Shown here: one piece after another, positions 21,176 to 30,457 of the stretch
Layout of the letters: each line of letters starts with the position of its first letter
How positions within the stretch are numbered: position 1 is the first letter of the stretch
Source of the DNA: an uncultured Sulfurimonas sp.
GTDB lineage: Bacteria > Campylobacterota > Campylobacteria > Campylobacterales > Sulfurimonadaceae
Direction: 5' to 3'
Assembly (NCBI RefSeq): GCF_963662755.1
Contig: NZ_OY759725.1
Coordinates: 2,059,781-2,123,780 of the forward strand
DNA: 64,000 nt
Notes under the pieces: generated by a model
What the model was told of the DNA's origin: nothing
Seen by the model: only the letters and a program-made list of their open reading frames with translations
Database searches by the model: none
Position numbers and translations under genes: made by a program

Positions 21176-23124
21176 TAATTAATGCCGTTTAGTCTTAACA
21201 AGTTTTCAGGGTTTGGTTCTCTAAGCATAAGCTCTTTAAAGTACTCATCCATACTTTTAGCTCCACCACCTTTTAAGACTATGTCAAGGTAGCCTTTAGC
21301 AGTTTTTGAGTCAAAAATCCCCTCATCTACAACACTAAAAAAAGCATCTGCACTTAAAACTTCTGCCCATTTATAGCTGTAATATCCAGCTGCATAACCA
21401 CCTGCAAATATATGAGCAAAACCATTTTGAAACTTGTTATACTCAGGAGTTTTTATAAGTGCTGTATCTTCTCTGATGCTATCTAGTAAAGCTTGAACTT
21501 CATCACCTTGATAGAGTTTAGTATGAAGTTTAAAGTCAAATATAGAAAACTCTAACTGTCTAAGCATCCCTGAAGCTGATAAAAAGTTTTTAGAGCGAAC
21601 AAGTTTTTCTATCATCTCATCAGGAATAATTTCGCCTGTTTCATAGTGAGATGCAAAGAGTTTTAAAACATGAGGCTCATAAGCAAAGTTTTCTAAAAAC
21701 TGTGAAGGAAACTCTACAGCATCCCACTCAACTCCATTTACTCCGCTTACTTCATTTTCATCTACTTCACTTAGAAGATGATGAATAGCGTGACCCATCT
21801 CATGAAAAAGAGTTACAACATCATCATGACGAAGAAGTGACTTTTGCTTTTGGCTAGATGCTGGAAAATTACAAACTATAAATGCAGATGCTTTTTGAGT
21901 TTCACCATTTTCATCTTTGCAATGAGCTTGCCAGTTGTGCATCCAAGCTCCGCCTCTTTTACTTTTTCTAGCTTCTAAATCAAGATAAATTCTTGACTTT
22001 AACTCATCTTCAATGTAGATGTCATAAGAAGTTGCTTTTTCATCCCAAAGTTTTTCATCTACTTTTTTAAATCTCATTCCAAAGAGTTTTCCTAAAAACT
22101 CAAACATTCCATTTACAACACTACTTTGCTCAAAATATGGACGATAAATCTCTTCATCTATCTCGTATTTTGCTTTTTTAAGCATCTCACTATAATAAGC
22201 ACTATCGAAGCTTTGAAGCGGCTTGGATGCCATGGCTTGAACCTCTTTTAGCTCTTCTTTTGCTTGATGTTTAGATTTTGTAACTAAAGTTTGCAAAAAT
22301 TCATTAACACTTGAAGTGTCTTTAGCCATCTTAGATGCAAGTGAATACTCAGCATAATTTTCAAAACCTAAAATTTTACTCATCTCATTTTTAAGTGAGA
22401 GTAGTTCATCTATGATAGCAGCATTTTGTGGTGCTCTTGTGACATAAGCTTTGTATAAATCTTCACGGATTTTTGCATTTTTACCATAGGTCATATATGC
22501 AATATATGATGGCATCTGAAGTGTGAACTTATACTTTGTTACTCCATCTTCTTCAAATTTTGCACTCTCTATATCACTCTTAGGTAAGCCCTCTACATCT
22601 TTTGCATCTGTGGTTATATACTCATAAGCATTTGTTGCATCTAGTAGGTTTTGAGAGAAGTTGTTTGAGAGTTCACTCTTTTTGATATTAATCTCTTGAA
22701 GTCTCTCTTTTGAAGTGGCATCTAAGTGCGCACCGCTTAATTCAAAATGTAAAATATTTAACTCTAAAACTCTGTTTTTCTCAAAGTTTAAAGACTCTTT
22801 TTCATTTTTTTGTATCTCTTTGTAAGCCTTGTAAATATCTAAATTTTGAGATAATTTTGTAGAGTACTCAGTGATAATAGGCAGAGAATCTGCATATATT
22901 TTTTGTGTCTCATCAGAGTTGTTTACAGAGTTTAGATGCGAGAGTGGAGTAAAGAAAAGTTCAAGTCTCTCTTCTAGCATCTGTAGTGGTTTTACAAAGT
23001 TTGCATAAGTTTTATCTTTTGTTTTTAAAAGTTCTTCTATTTTGTCATTATTTGTTTTTAATCTTTTGTTTAAATCATCTATAAAATTATCTAAATCTAC
23101 TCTAAATTCTAAAAAATTACTCAT
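21175..23124 (-). CDS. M3-family oligoendopeptidase (oligopeptidase A-like)
   Basis: A 649-residue cytoplasmic zinc metallopeptidase that cuts short peptides. The zinc site HEMGH is at residues 441-445 with the third ligand in the downstream FLENFAYEP region. The C-terminal part (FAHIFAGGYAAGYYSYKWAE) carries the family's substrate-binding Tyr residues. There is no signal peptide. Size and layout match OpdA/PrlC. The gene begins 3 bases after the zinc-ribbon protease gene and overlaps the nuclease gene by one base, so it is in the middle of a - strand operon. It may finish off peptides from the neighbouring protease. Confidence 0.92.
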   Translation of the reverse strand: MSNFLEFRVDLDNFIDDLNKRLKTNNDKIEELLKTKDKTYANFVKPLQMLEERLELFFTPLSHLNSVNNSDETQKIYADSLPIITEYSTKLSQNLDIYKAYKEIQKNEKESLNFEKNRVLELNILHFELSGAHLDATSKERLQEINIKKSELSNNFSQNLLDATNAYEYITTDAKDVEGLPKSDIESAKFEEDGVTKYKFTLQMPSYIAYMTYGKNAKIREDLYKAYVTRAPQNAAIIDELLSLKNEMSKILGFENYAEYSLASKMAKDTSSVNEFLQTLVTKSKHQAKEELKEVQAMASKPLQSFDSAYYSEMLKKAKYEIDEEIYRPYFEQSSVVNGMFEFLGKLFGMRFKKVDEKLWDEKATSYDIYIEDELKSRIYLDLEARKSKRGGAWMHNWQAHCKDENGETQKASAFIVCNFPASSQKQKSLLRHDDVVTLFHEMGHAIHHLLSEVDENEVSGVNGVEWDAVEFPSQFLENFAYEPHVLKLFASHYETGEIIPDEMIEKLVRSKNFLSASGMLRQLEFSIFDFKLHTKLYQGDEVQALLDSIREDTALIKTPEYNKFQNGFAHIFAGGYAAGYYSYKWAEVLSADAFFSVVDEGIFDSKTAKGYLDIVLKGGGAKSMDEYFKELMLREPNPENLLRLNGIN

Positions 23125-23126
23125 TA

Positions 23127-24227
23127 TTAATCTTCCTCGTCTCGTTTTAATTTTATTGCGTTAAATTTGTTTATAAGTATCTCATCATACTCATCTGATA
23201 GTTTAAAAAGTCTGCCTAGTGCTATTTTGCCCTCATCAAATGTGAGCGATGAATCAACTATAAGATAAGACAAAAAGATACTGTTTTCATTTATGGAAAA
23301 TTGTAAATAAGTTAATTTTTCATTTTCACTCAAAAGATAATCATAGATTTTTTCAATATTTTCTTGTGGTATTCTACATAGTTTAGAATCGCCTATCAAA
23401 ATGCCATTTTCATAGTAGTTTATCTCGATTCTTGCACTTCCGCTATCAACTCTCCAAGATGCTTGTGAGCGTCTTGAGAGCGTAACATTCACATCTAAAG
23501 ATTCTAAAATCTTTTCAAGAAGTTTAGTAGCACCAGTTGGGTTGTAGCCTTTTCTTCTTTGACGTGCTACTTCGAGTTTTGTTCCACACTCTGGGCAGTA
23601 GTCGTGCTTAATGTTCTCTTCTTTTATAAGATTTTTGCAAGATGGACATTTGATGATGTTTATGGCATCTATCTTTTTAAAGTTTTCTATAGTTTCTTGA
23701 ACATAAAAGTAGGGTAGTGCAAAACCTAAATTATTTGAATTTTGAATAATAAAAGTATTTACACCTATAACTTCTCCATGTACATTTAGGAGTGGTCCAC
23801 CGCTGTTTCCTGGATTTATAGCTGCATCTATTTGAATGTACTCTAAGTCTTCATAAAGTCTTGAAGCTTTGGATACTATTCCCTCTGTTGCAGTATAATT
23901 TAGTCCATATGGGTGTCCGATAGCTATAGTTGTATCTCCATTTTTTACGGTTCTTGAGGAGAGTTTTAGAGGATTATGTAAAACTTCAAAGTCAGATTGT
24001 ATAAAAGCTAAATCATAATCAGGATCATCATAAACAACTTTTGCAATTTTTCTTTTTATCTGTTTAGAACTTATAACAACCTCTTTTAGACCACCTACTA
24101 CATGGGAGTTTGTGATGATTAAATCATCTATTATAAATCCTGAGCCTGTTCCATAAGGTGTCATAATTTGGATGATATTGTATATGTAAGCATCTAAAAG
24201 TTTTTGAGTGTTCATAGTTCCCATCAT
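23127..24227 (-). CDS. Cytoplasmic trypsin-like serine protease with zinc ribbon
   Basis: The N-terminal 185 residues form a chymotrypsin/DegP-like protease. The triad is His42 (NSHVVGG), Asp72 (DYDLAF) and Ser142 (NPGNSGGP). A four-cysteine zinc ribbon follows (Cys194, Cys197, Cys211, Cys214), then a C-terminal domain of about 145 residues. That domain by eye resembles the YbjN/type III chaperone-like fold, a weak guess. Unlike DegP/HtrA it has no signal peptide, no membrane segment and no PDZ domain, so it should act in the cytoplasm. The start at 24227 has GGAG eight bases before, inside the end of the upstream gene. It begins 2 bases after the unknown 438-residue gene. Confidence 0.8.
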   Translation of the reverse strand: MMGTMNTQKLLDAYIYNIIQIMTPYGTGSGFIIDDLIITNSHVVGGLKEVVISSKQIKRKIAKVVYDDPDYDLAFIQSDFEVLHNPLKLSSRTVKNGDTTIAIGHPYGLNYTATEGIVSKASRLYEDLEYIQIDAAINPGNSGGPLLNVHGEVIGVNTFIIQNSNNLGFALPYFYVQETIENFKKIDAINIIKCPSCKNLIKEENIKHDYCPECGTKLEVARQRRKGYNPTGATKLLEKILESLDVNVTLSRRSQASWRVDSGSARIEINYYENGILIGDSKLCRIPQENIEKIYDYLLSENEKLTYLQFSINENSIFLSYLIVDSSLTFDEGKIALGRLFKLSDEYDEILINKFNAIKLKRDEED

Positions 24228-24229
24228 TT

Positions 24230-25546
24230 TTAAATCTCCTCAAAATCTAAATGTTTAAGTTGAAGAAGATAACTATTGCTTAACTCATTCATGGATGAGA
24301 AATTTATCTTATCTCCAAAAGTCTTTAGTGATTTATAATGCGATTGATGAGGGATTATAGCCTCATCTACTTTTGCAATAATAGCTTTTTTTGCAAAAGA
24401 ATCTTTTTCTTTATCGTAAAGAGGAGCATAATCAAGTGCTTCAAAAAAATCAGGATTTTGAATCTCTACCAAAGTATGCATAAGTGACTTTATAACTGGA
24501 TTTAGACCATAATTGTAAAGAATATAAAAGGGAATATATCTATAAATAGTCGGTATGATTTGGTTGTAACGATTACTTTTGTACCAACGTATTTTTATGA
24601 GTGATTCACTTATAAAGTTGCTTATCTCTTCTAGTGATGATTTTTCCATAGGATTGAATGTGTATTTTGCACTGTAAAATTTTGTACTAAATACTTCAAA
24701 ACTCATATCTTGAAGTTTAGTTATGTATTTTTTTAACTCTTCATTTTTGGACTCTGTTGGAACTTGTTCATCACTGAAATATCTTTGTATTTTTTTACTT
24801 ATTTTTTGATATATCTCACACTTTGGAACTAAGAGGTAGTCTATTTTAAACAAAATATGTAAGTATAAAAATGCCTGCATCCCAGCATTGTCATTTGATG
24901 GAAGTGTCAGTATCTTCGCATCTAAGGCTTCTATCCATCTATGCAAAAAATCAAACTTAACCTTTAGCTCTGCATCTTCAAGTTTATTTAGATGCTGAGT
25001 ATCTTCAAGAGTGATTTGAGGAAATTCAGTTTTAATATACTCTTTGTCAAAGTCTGCATTTAGAGCTATCTCTCTTAGGGGAAAAAAGATTTTTTGCGGA
25101 GATGCTGTGATGTTATCATGATAAAGTTTTAGTTTTATATACTCTTTATCACTAAAATAATAAGCATAAGTTAGTTGATAATTACGCTCCAATATATATC
25201 TTTTTAGTGCGACTTCTGCATCTGCTGTTTTTATGATAATAGCTTCAGCATAAAGACTTTTTTGTGTAACGCATCCCACAATTTTTGCACTACCTTGATA
25301 GATTTCAAATTTTAGTTTGTCATCTTCTATGGTGCTTGTGATGTTTTGGTTTGAAATTTCCCCAGAGTAGTTTTCAATAGACTTAAAAAAGTATTCATAA
25401 GCTTTTAAAATATCATGCTTTTCAAAAGCCTCGTAAGACTTGTTGAAAAGTTCTTCTTCATCTGGAGCAATAGTCGCGTTAATGCTCCTTCCAAAAGGAT
25501 GACGCAGTTGAGTTGTTTTTGTATCAAAAAAGTTAAGCCAGTTCAA
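24230..25546 (-). CDS. Conserved-looking protein of unknown function, 438 residues
   Basis: I do not recognise a domain. The protein is soluble (no signal peptide or clear membrane segment), mixed alpha/beta in the first 180 residues and mostly helical afterwards, with many aromatic and charged residues. The N-terminal region NKSYEAFEKHDILKAYEYFF looks like a single TPR-type helical pair. It is translated just before the cytoplasmic protease (2-base gap), so it could be its adaptor, inhibitor or substrate; this is inference from position only. It begins about 57 bases downstream of the glutamate dehydrogenase stop. Confidence 0.65.
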   Translation of the reverse strand: MNWLNFFDTKTTQLRHPFGRSINATIAPDEEELFNKSYEAFEKHDILKAYEYFFKSIENYSGEISNQNITSTIEDDKLKFEIYQGSAKIVGCVTQKSLYAEAIIIKTADAEVALKRYILERNYQLTYAYYFSDKEYIKLKLYHDNITASPQKIFFPLREIALNADFDKEYIKTEFPQITLEDTQHLNKLEDAELKVKFDFLHRWIEALDAKILTLPSNDNAGMQAFLYLHILFKIDYLLVPKCEIYQKISKKIQRYFSDEQVPTESKNEELKKYITKLQDMSFEVFSTKFYSAKYTFNPMEKSSLEEISNFISESLIKIRWYKSNRYNQIIPTIYRYIPFYILYNYGLNPVIKSLMHTLVEIQNPDFFEALDYAPLYDKEKDSFAKKAIIAKVDEAIIPHQSHYKSLKTFGDKINFSSMNELSNSYLLQLKHLDFEEI

Positions 25547-25603
25547 TTAAATATCCAAATCACTAATGTATTTTTTATAAATGCGATTATATTCAATAGC
25601 GTC

Positions 25604-28600
25604 TTAAATCAAAGAAGTCATAATCTGATTTACGATTATACTAACTTCTTCTATGTTCTTTACCTCTTTTTGAGTGAAAAATTGTATATCATTTTTAATC
25701 TCTTGAAATGCTTCTTTTTGATTTTGCATATAGCTTGCAAAAGCATCTTCTGGTAGTTCATTTACTCTTTGAAATTCTAAAACTTGTTCAGTGTAATGAA
25801 CTACAATGTACTCTATATACTGAAGTATTTGGTGTCTTAAAACTTTTTCATTTTTAGAAGTTATCTCTATGGTATTTAGTGAAGTTATCATCTCCAATAC
25901 TTTAAATTCATTTACTACAAGATAAAAAAGTACAGCTACATTGTTAAATGAGTGAAAAGAGTTCTCTTTTACCATTATGGCAGCTACTGCAAATTTTAGA
26001 TAGTCTATGGCACTAAAGAAGAGATTGAACTGATGATTGTCTTCTAAGATAGTTACAACTTTTTCTTCATTCATTTTACTAAGTATTTCAAAAAGATTTG
26101 ATTTATAATCTAGTATATGGTTCACATCAACTTTGTGTTTGCTGAGGTATTTAAGCATCCATCTTGTACTAAATCCAAGAGTTCTTTCTATATCATCTAA
26201 AAGCTTATACTGTTGTTTAACGTCCATTTTAAAATCATTTCTATATATCTCATATCTTATGTTGTTTGCATCAAAGAGTTGATTTGTGATGAGGTAGGAT
26301 TTTATCTTAAGTAAAAAGCTCTCTTTTCCTCTTTTGTTAAAGTCTGATATAAAAGTCGCACCTTGAAGGTTTATGATATTGTCAGCCATAACAGTAGCTA
26401 TGATTTCACGACGTAGAGGATGATGAATCACTTCATGCTCATATGCACTAAGAAAAGATTTTGGAAAGTACTTAAAGAGAAATTGTTTAGCAAAAGTTTC
26501 ATCAATAAGGCTAGAATCTAGTAATAGATTTTTTATAAATATTTTTGAATAAGAGATTATAGAACTTAAAATAGGTCTAACTATAGAACCCTCAGCACAT
26601 AAAATCTCTCTTATATTTTCATTTTTAGGTATAAGATAATCTACTCTTGAAAAACTTGAGAGATTAGTTTCTAAAACTTCTACACTAGATAAAAAGTCAT
26701 CACGATAGTTTTTGCTAAGACTTGAATCTCTCGATATTGCAAGTGCTTGATGGTAGTTACTCCACAGAACTAGATTTACAACTTGGTCTGTTAAGTTTTG
26801 CAGAGTTTTATTTGCTCCCTCTTCATCCAATAAATCTTTAGATTTTATAATATTTAGAAGTATTTTAAGGTTTACTTCATGGTCTGAAGTGTTTACTCCT
26901 GCAGCATTGTCAATACCATCTAAGTTTAACTCTCCTCCATTTTTTGCATACTCTATACGTGCTTTTTGTGTAAAACCTAAGTTGCCACCCTCACATACAA
27001 CCTTTGCTTTTACTTCACTTGCATCTAGTCTTACAGCTTCATTTTGTTTGTCACCAAGGTCTAAGTTTGACTCCTCAGAACTCTTAACATAAGTACCAAC
27101 TCCACCATTAAAAAGCATATCAACTTTCATCATAAGAACTTTTTTGGCTAACTCTTCACCGCTCATAGCTTTTTTTGTAGTCCCTATCATTTTTTTAGTT
27201 TCAGGACTTAACTCTATGCTTTTTTGTGAGCGTAAAAATACTCCTCCGCCTTGTGATATTAGTTTTGTATTATAAGAGCTCCAACTACCATTTTGAGAAT
27301 TAAACAAACGAGAACGCTCTTGAAAACTTTGTTCTACATCTGGATCTGGATCTATAAAAATCTCTTTATGTGATACAGCACCAAGGAGTTTAAACTTTTT
27401 TGAATAAAGCATTCCATTTCCAAAAACATCTCCATTCATACTTCCGATACCAACTACTGAAATAGACTCTTCTTTTATGTCTATGCCACGTTCTATGAAA
27501 AATCTCTCAGATGATATCAATGCACCTTTTGCTGTGATGCCAAGTTCTTTATGTCCAAAACCATTGCTTCCACCACTTGCAAAAGCATCTCCTAGCCAAT
27601 AACCACGACTAATAGCTATCTCATTTGCTACATCACTCATAGCCGCAGTACCTTTATCAGCAGCCACAACAAAATAAGCATCATCGCCATCATAGGCTAC
27701 AATTCTCTCATCTCTAACTATCTTACCATCAACTCTATTGTCAACTAAATCAAGCATATTGTTTATAAATGCACTGTAGATAGTTTTAAAAATATCTTTT
27801 GTTATAGTAGATGCTTCTTTGTTTATAACAAAACCACCCTTAGCACCATCAGGGATGATAATAGAGTTTTTTCCCTCTTGAGTTATCATAAGTGACTTTA
27901 TCTCTTGGCGATAATCTTCATGTCTTTCACTCCATCTAAGCCCACCACGACTAATCTTGCTCATTCTTAGATGCAAGCCACTAAAGTCTTGATGATATAC
28001 AAAAGCCTCTATATTTGGTTGAAGACCTTTTAAGTTTTCAGAATAAGATGCAGTATCTATCTTAAAAGAGATGGCATCTGAGTCTAAAAAGTAGTTTGTT
28101 CTTAATAGATTTTTTATAAGAGCGTAAGAGAGTTTAAGGATTTTATCATCCATGATATTTGGAACATCTTTTATCTGTTCTTCTATTTTTAGCTCCAAAT
28201 CTTTCATGATTTTTTCACGCTTAAGAAGTGTAGGGTCAAATTTTGCCAAAAAGTAATCTATAAAAAGTTTTGAGATTTTAGGATAAGTAGTTATAGTATG
28301 AAGAATTGCTTCTTGATTTAAAGCTATTACAGATTGGTCAATATACTCTATCATCGCACGTAAAAGTAGAATTTTTTTGATAGATAAATTTTGATTGTAA
28401 ACTAAAGAATAGAGCTTGCATCTAGGTAGAACAACACCTGTTAGTGAGTCTGAAATAACACCCTCTATATTTTCTTTTGAATCAATTAAATTTTGAGTAT
28501 CTTCTATCTTTAAATTAAATCTGTTTATATAAATATCTTGTTCATTTTTTTTGATCGTAAAAGCAACTTCATCTATTATGGTAAAACCAAAATCATGCAA

Positions 28601-28759
28601 AACGGGTACTATAGACGAGAGGTACAATTGAGTAGTAGCAAAAATATTTATGGATGGTTGTTTTTGAGTCTCCATTATTTGAGTAATTATGTTTTTTTCT
28701 AAAATATCCTTAAAAAATTCATCACTTATACTCAAATCTTTTTTTGAAGATGCTTTCAT
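25604..28759 (-). CDS. Large NAD-specific glutamate dehydrogenase
   Basis: The 1051-residue protein belongs to the large NAD-GDH class, which converts glutamate to 2-oxoglutarate and ammonium. The catalytic domain contains HLRMSKISRGGLRWSERH, the lysine-containing PDGAKGGFVI segment, GSMNGDVFGNGM (nucleotide binding) and CEGGNLGFTQKARIEYA. It is shorter than the 1500-1600-residue enzymes of Pseudomonas or Caulobacter, lacking much of their N-terminal regulatory part. AAAGGAAAC precedes the ATG at 28759. It lies 59 bases after the kinase/phosphatase gene with a possible operator between. In this organism it probably works in the catabolic direction. Confidence 0.88.
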   Translation of the reverse strand: MKASSKKDLSISDEFFKDILEKNIITQIMETQKQPSINIFATTQLYLSSIVPVLHDFGFTIIDEVAFTIKKNEQDIYINRFNLKIEDTQNLIDSKENIEGVISDSLTGVVLPRCKLYSLVYNQNLSIKKILLLRAMIEYIDQSVIALNQEAILHTITTYPKISKLFIDYFLAKFDPTLLKREKIMKDLELKIEEQIKDVPNIMDDKILKLSYALIKNLLRTNYFLDSDAISFKIDTASYSENLKGLQPNIEAFVYHQDFSGLHLRMSKISRGGLRWSERHEDYRQEIKSLMITQEGKNSIIIPDGAKGGFVINKEASTITKDIFKTIYSAFINNMLDLVDNRVDGKIVRDERIVAYDGDDAYFVVAADKGTAAMSDVANEIAISRGYWLGDAFASGGSNGFGHKELGITAKGALISSERFFIERGIDIKEESISVVGIGSMNGDVFGNGMLYSKKFKLLGAVSHKEIFIDPDPDVEQSFQERSRLFNSQNGSWSSYNTKLISQGGGVFLRSQKSIELSPETKKMIGTTKKAMSGEELAKKVLMMKVDMLFNGGVGTYVKSSEESNLDLGDKQNEAVRLDASEVKAKVVCEGGNLGFTQKARIEYAKNGGELNLDGIDNAAGVNTSDHEVNLKILLNIIKSKDLLDEEGANKTLQNLTDQVVNLVLWSNYHQALAISRDSSLSKNYRDDFLSSVEVLETNLSSFSRVDYLIPKNENIREILCAEGSIVRPILSSIISYSKIFIKNLLLDSSLIDETFAKQFLFKYFPKSFLSAYEHEVIHHPLRREIIATVMADNIINLQGATFISDFNKRGKESFLLKIKSYLITNQLFDANNIRYEIYRNDFKMDVKQQYKLLDDIERTLGFSTRWMLKYLSKHKVDVNHILDYKSNLFEILSKMNEEKVVTILEDNHQFNLFFSAIDYLKFAVAAIMVKENSFHSFNNVAVLFYLVVNEFKVLEMITSLNTIEITSKNEKVLRHQILQYIEYIVVHYTEQVLEFQRVNELPEDAFASYMQNQKEAFQEIKNDIQFFTQKEVKNIEEVSIIVNQIMTSLI

Positions 28760-28781
28760 ATAGTTTCCTTTAAAATTAACT

Positions 28782-28804
28782 TGTTATATCATTGTAACAC
28801 AATG
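28782..28804 (-). promoter_or_regulatory. Candidate promoter/operator for the glutamate dehydrogenase
   Basis: A perfect inverted repeat CATTGT-AAC-ACAATG occupies 28790-28804. On the - strand it is followed directly by TATAAC (28787-28782), a plausible -10 element 23 bases before the start codon. An operator overlapping the -35/-10 spacer would suit a repressor. Consensus and position only. Confidence 0.35.
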
Positions 28805-28818
28805 TTAATTTTACTCTA

Positions 28819-30456
28819 TTATGAATTTATAAAAATAAGTAGCACGATATTTATAAGTAACATAATTACAAAAGCACTCTTGTAAAAAGTGAGTGCAGAA
28901 CGTTCTATAATTGTTGCATTTTTGTTAAAAAATGGTTTTGTTTTTTGTGGATTTTGAAGTTCGTAAATCATCTCAGAATAGTGTTCATATCTAAGTTCTT
29001 TGTTTATAGTTATGCAACGAAGGATTATGCTCTCAAGCCAATTTGGAATATTTGAGTTGTAGATGCTTGGTTTTTTTGCATCTTTAAATAAGGGAGTTTG
29101 AAATGGTTCAATCTCTCCATATGGATATTTTGAGCAAAGTGCCAAATAGAGTGTTACTCCTATGGAAAATATCTCACTTGATTCACTTATGGCTTCACCT
29201 TGAAATCTTTGAGGAGACAAAAAACTAGGAGTTCCAGCCCTTGTTTTTTTGGAAAATATCTCTGTTATGTTTCCAAAATCTATGATTTTAAAGTTAGTGT
29301 TTTCATTTGCATCTTTAGAGATGATTATATTTTGAGGTTTTATATCTCCATGAACTAAATCATACTTTAGTAAAAATTGTGACATTTTTAAAAGTGTAGA
29401 TGCTAACTCTACGGCATCGTCTATTGATAGTTTTTTAAACTTAAGATAATCATCTAAATTTTCACCATCAAGTAGTTGTAAAACATAGTAACGATAGCTT
29501 CTGTTTTTTGGTATCACTGCTTTTGGAAAAAAGTCTGCTTTTAATCTTTTAGCATTCCAAGCCTCTTTTACAAAAAGATCCAATATCTCTTTATCATTTA
29601 TAGCTTCAATGGGAGCAAATTTAAGAACATATTGTTTTGTTTTTTTAGTGCATAACCAAGTTCTTTCATTTTGAATAAGCGGTTTTTCTAGTTTGTATCC
29701 ATCAATGATTTGAGCGATTTTAAGTGATTTTGGGATTGGTAAATTTTGTTGTTTTAGTTTTTCTACTTCATTTGCTTGTAAAATCTCTATAACAACTGCG
29801 GTTGTATCATCTGGGAGATTGTCTTGTACTGATTTAGAAGCTTTTTTAACTAAAGAAGATGCACCAAAAGAGATGCCACTCTCAAGAGTGCTTTCACTCA
29901 TCAAAGAGTAAAGTCCATCACTACACAAAAGAATTTTGTCATCTTTTTCAACAATGTTTTCAAAGTAGTAAGGTTCAACATCCTTGTCTATTCCTATGGC
30001 TTGAGTTAGAACATTTTCATAGCCTGATTCTTGCATAGCATGATCAAATGAGAGTTGATTTATACTTTTGTTCCTGTATAAATATACTCTTGAATCTCCA
30101 ACATTTGCACCATAGAGCCTATTTCCTTCAATGACAACTATGCTAAGAGTTGTGACTAATTCAGCCCTTTCATAATTTAGCATTGACTCTTCGTAAAGGA
30201 TGGAGTTTACGGACTTTATAAAGCTATTTATAGCTTTTTCAATACTCCATGTTTTTGGTCTGATTTTAAAATTATTTATTAAGTATGAAGTTACTCTTTG
30301 TGCAGCGTGAGCTCCTTTGTCTGCACTTCCAACGCCATCACAAACAATACCTATGGTTAAGTTGCCTATAGTTTTGATGTCATAAAAATCATCACCTGTT
30401 AAATTATTTGCTTTTGCAAGTGAAAAACCAGATGCTTTAATGTTGTTGTTTTGCAT
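28819..30456 (-). CDS. PP2C phosphatase fused to Ser/Thr protein kinase, membrane-anchored
   Basis: The N-terminal PP2C domain (about residues 1-240) has DDFYD, IVCDGVGSADKG, NVGDSRVYLY, LLCSDGLYSL and DDTTAVVIE, all metal-binding or core motifs. A Hanks-type kinase domain follows (about 250-505) with HGDIKPQN as catalytic loop, DFGN, and GTPSFLSPQ before the activation end. The glycine loop is poorly preserved. The last 20 residues form a membrane segment, so both catalytic domains face the cytoplasm. I chose the Met at 30456, because it follows the upstream stop by one base (TAATATG) and precedes the PP2C core; a longer frame starts inside the upstream gene. PP2C-kinase fusions are known next to NarK/assimilatory nitrate genes in gammaproteobacteria; here NarK is 4 kb away. 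Confidence 0.85.
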   Translation of the reverse strand: MQNNNIKASGFSLAKANNLTGDDFYDIKTIGNLTIGIVCDGVGSADKGAHAAQRVTSYLINNFKIRPKTWSIEKAINSFIKSVNSILYEESMLNYERAELVTTLSIVVIEGNRLYGANVGDSRVYLYRNKSINQLSFDHAMQESGYENVLTQAIGIDKDVEPYYFENIVEKDDKILLCSDGLYSLMSESTLESGISFGASSLVKKASKSVQDNLPDDTTAVVIEILQANEVEKLKQQNLPIPKSLKIAQIIDGYKLEKPLIQNERTWLCTKKTKQYVLKFAPIEAINDKEILDLFVKEAWNAKRLKADFFPKAVIPKNRSYRYYVLQLLDGENLDDYLKFKKLSIDDAVELASTLLKMSQFLLKYDLVHGDIKPQNIIISKDANENTNFKIIDFGNITEIFSKKTRAGTPSFLSPQRFQGEAISESSEIFSIGVTLYLALCSKYPYGEIEPFQTPLFKDAKKPSIYNSNIPNWLESIILRCITINKELRYEHYSEMIYELQNPQKTKPFFNKNATIIERSALTFYKSAFVIMLLINIVLLIFINS

Positions 30457-30457
30457 A

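Noticed and set aside
25415..25756. A 113-codon + strand frame between the unknown gene and GDH
   Set aside because: It is antisense to the ends of both genes and bridges their spacer; no ribosome site and no recognisable protein.
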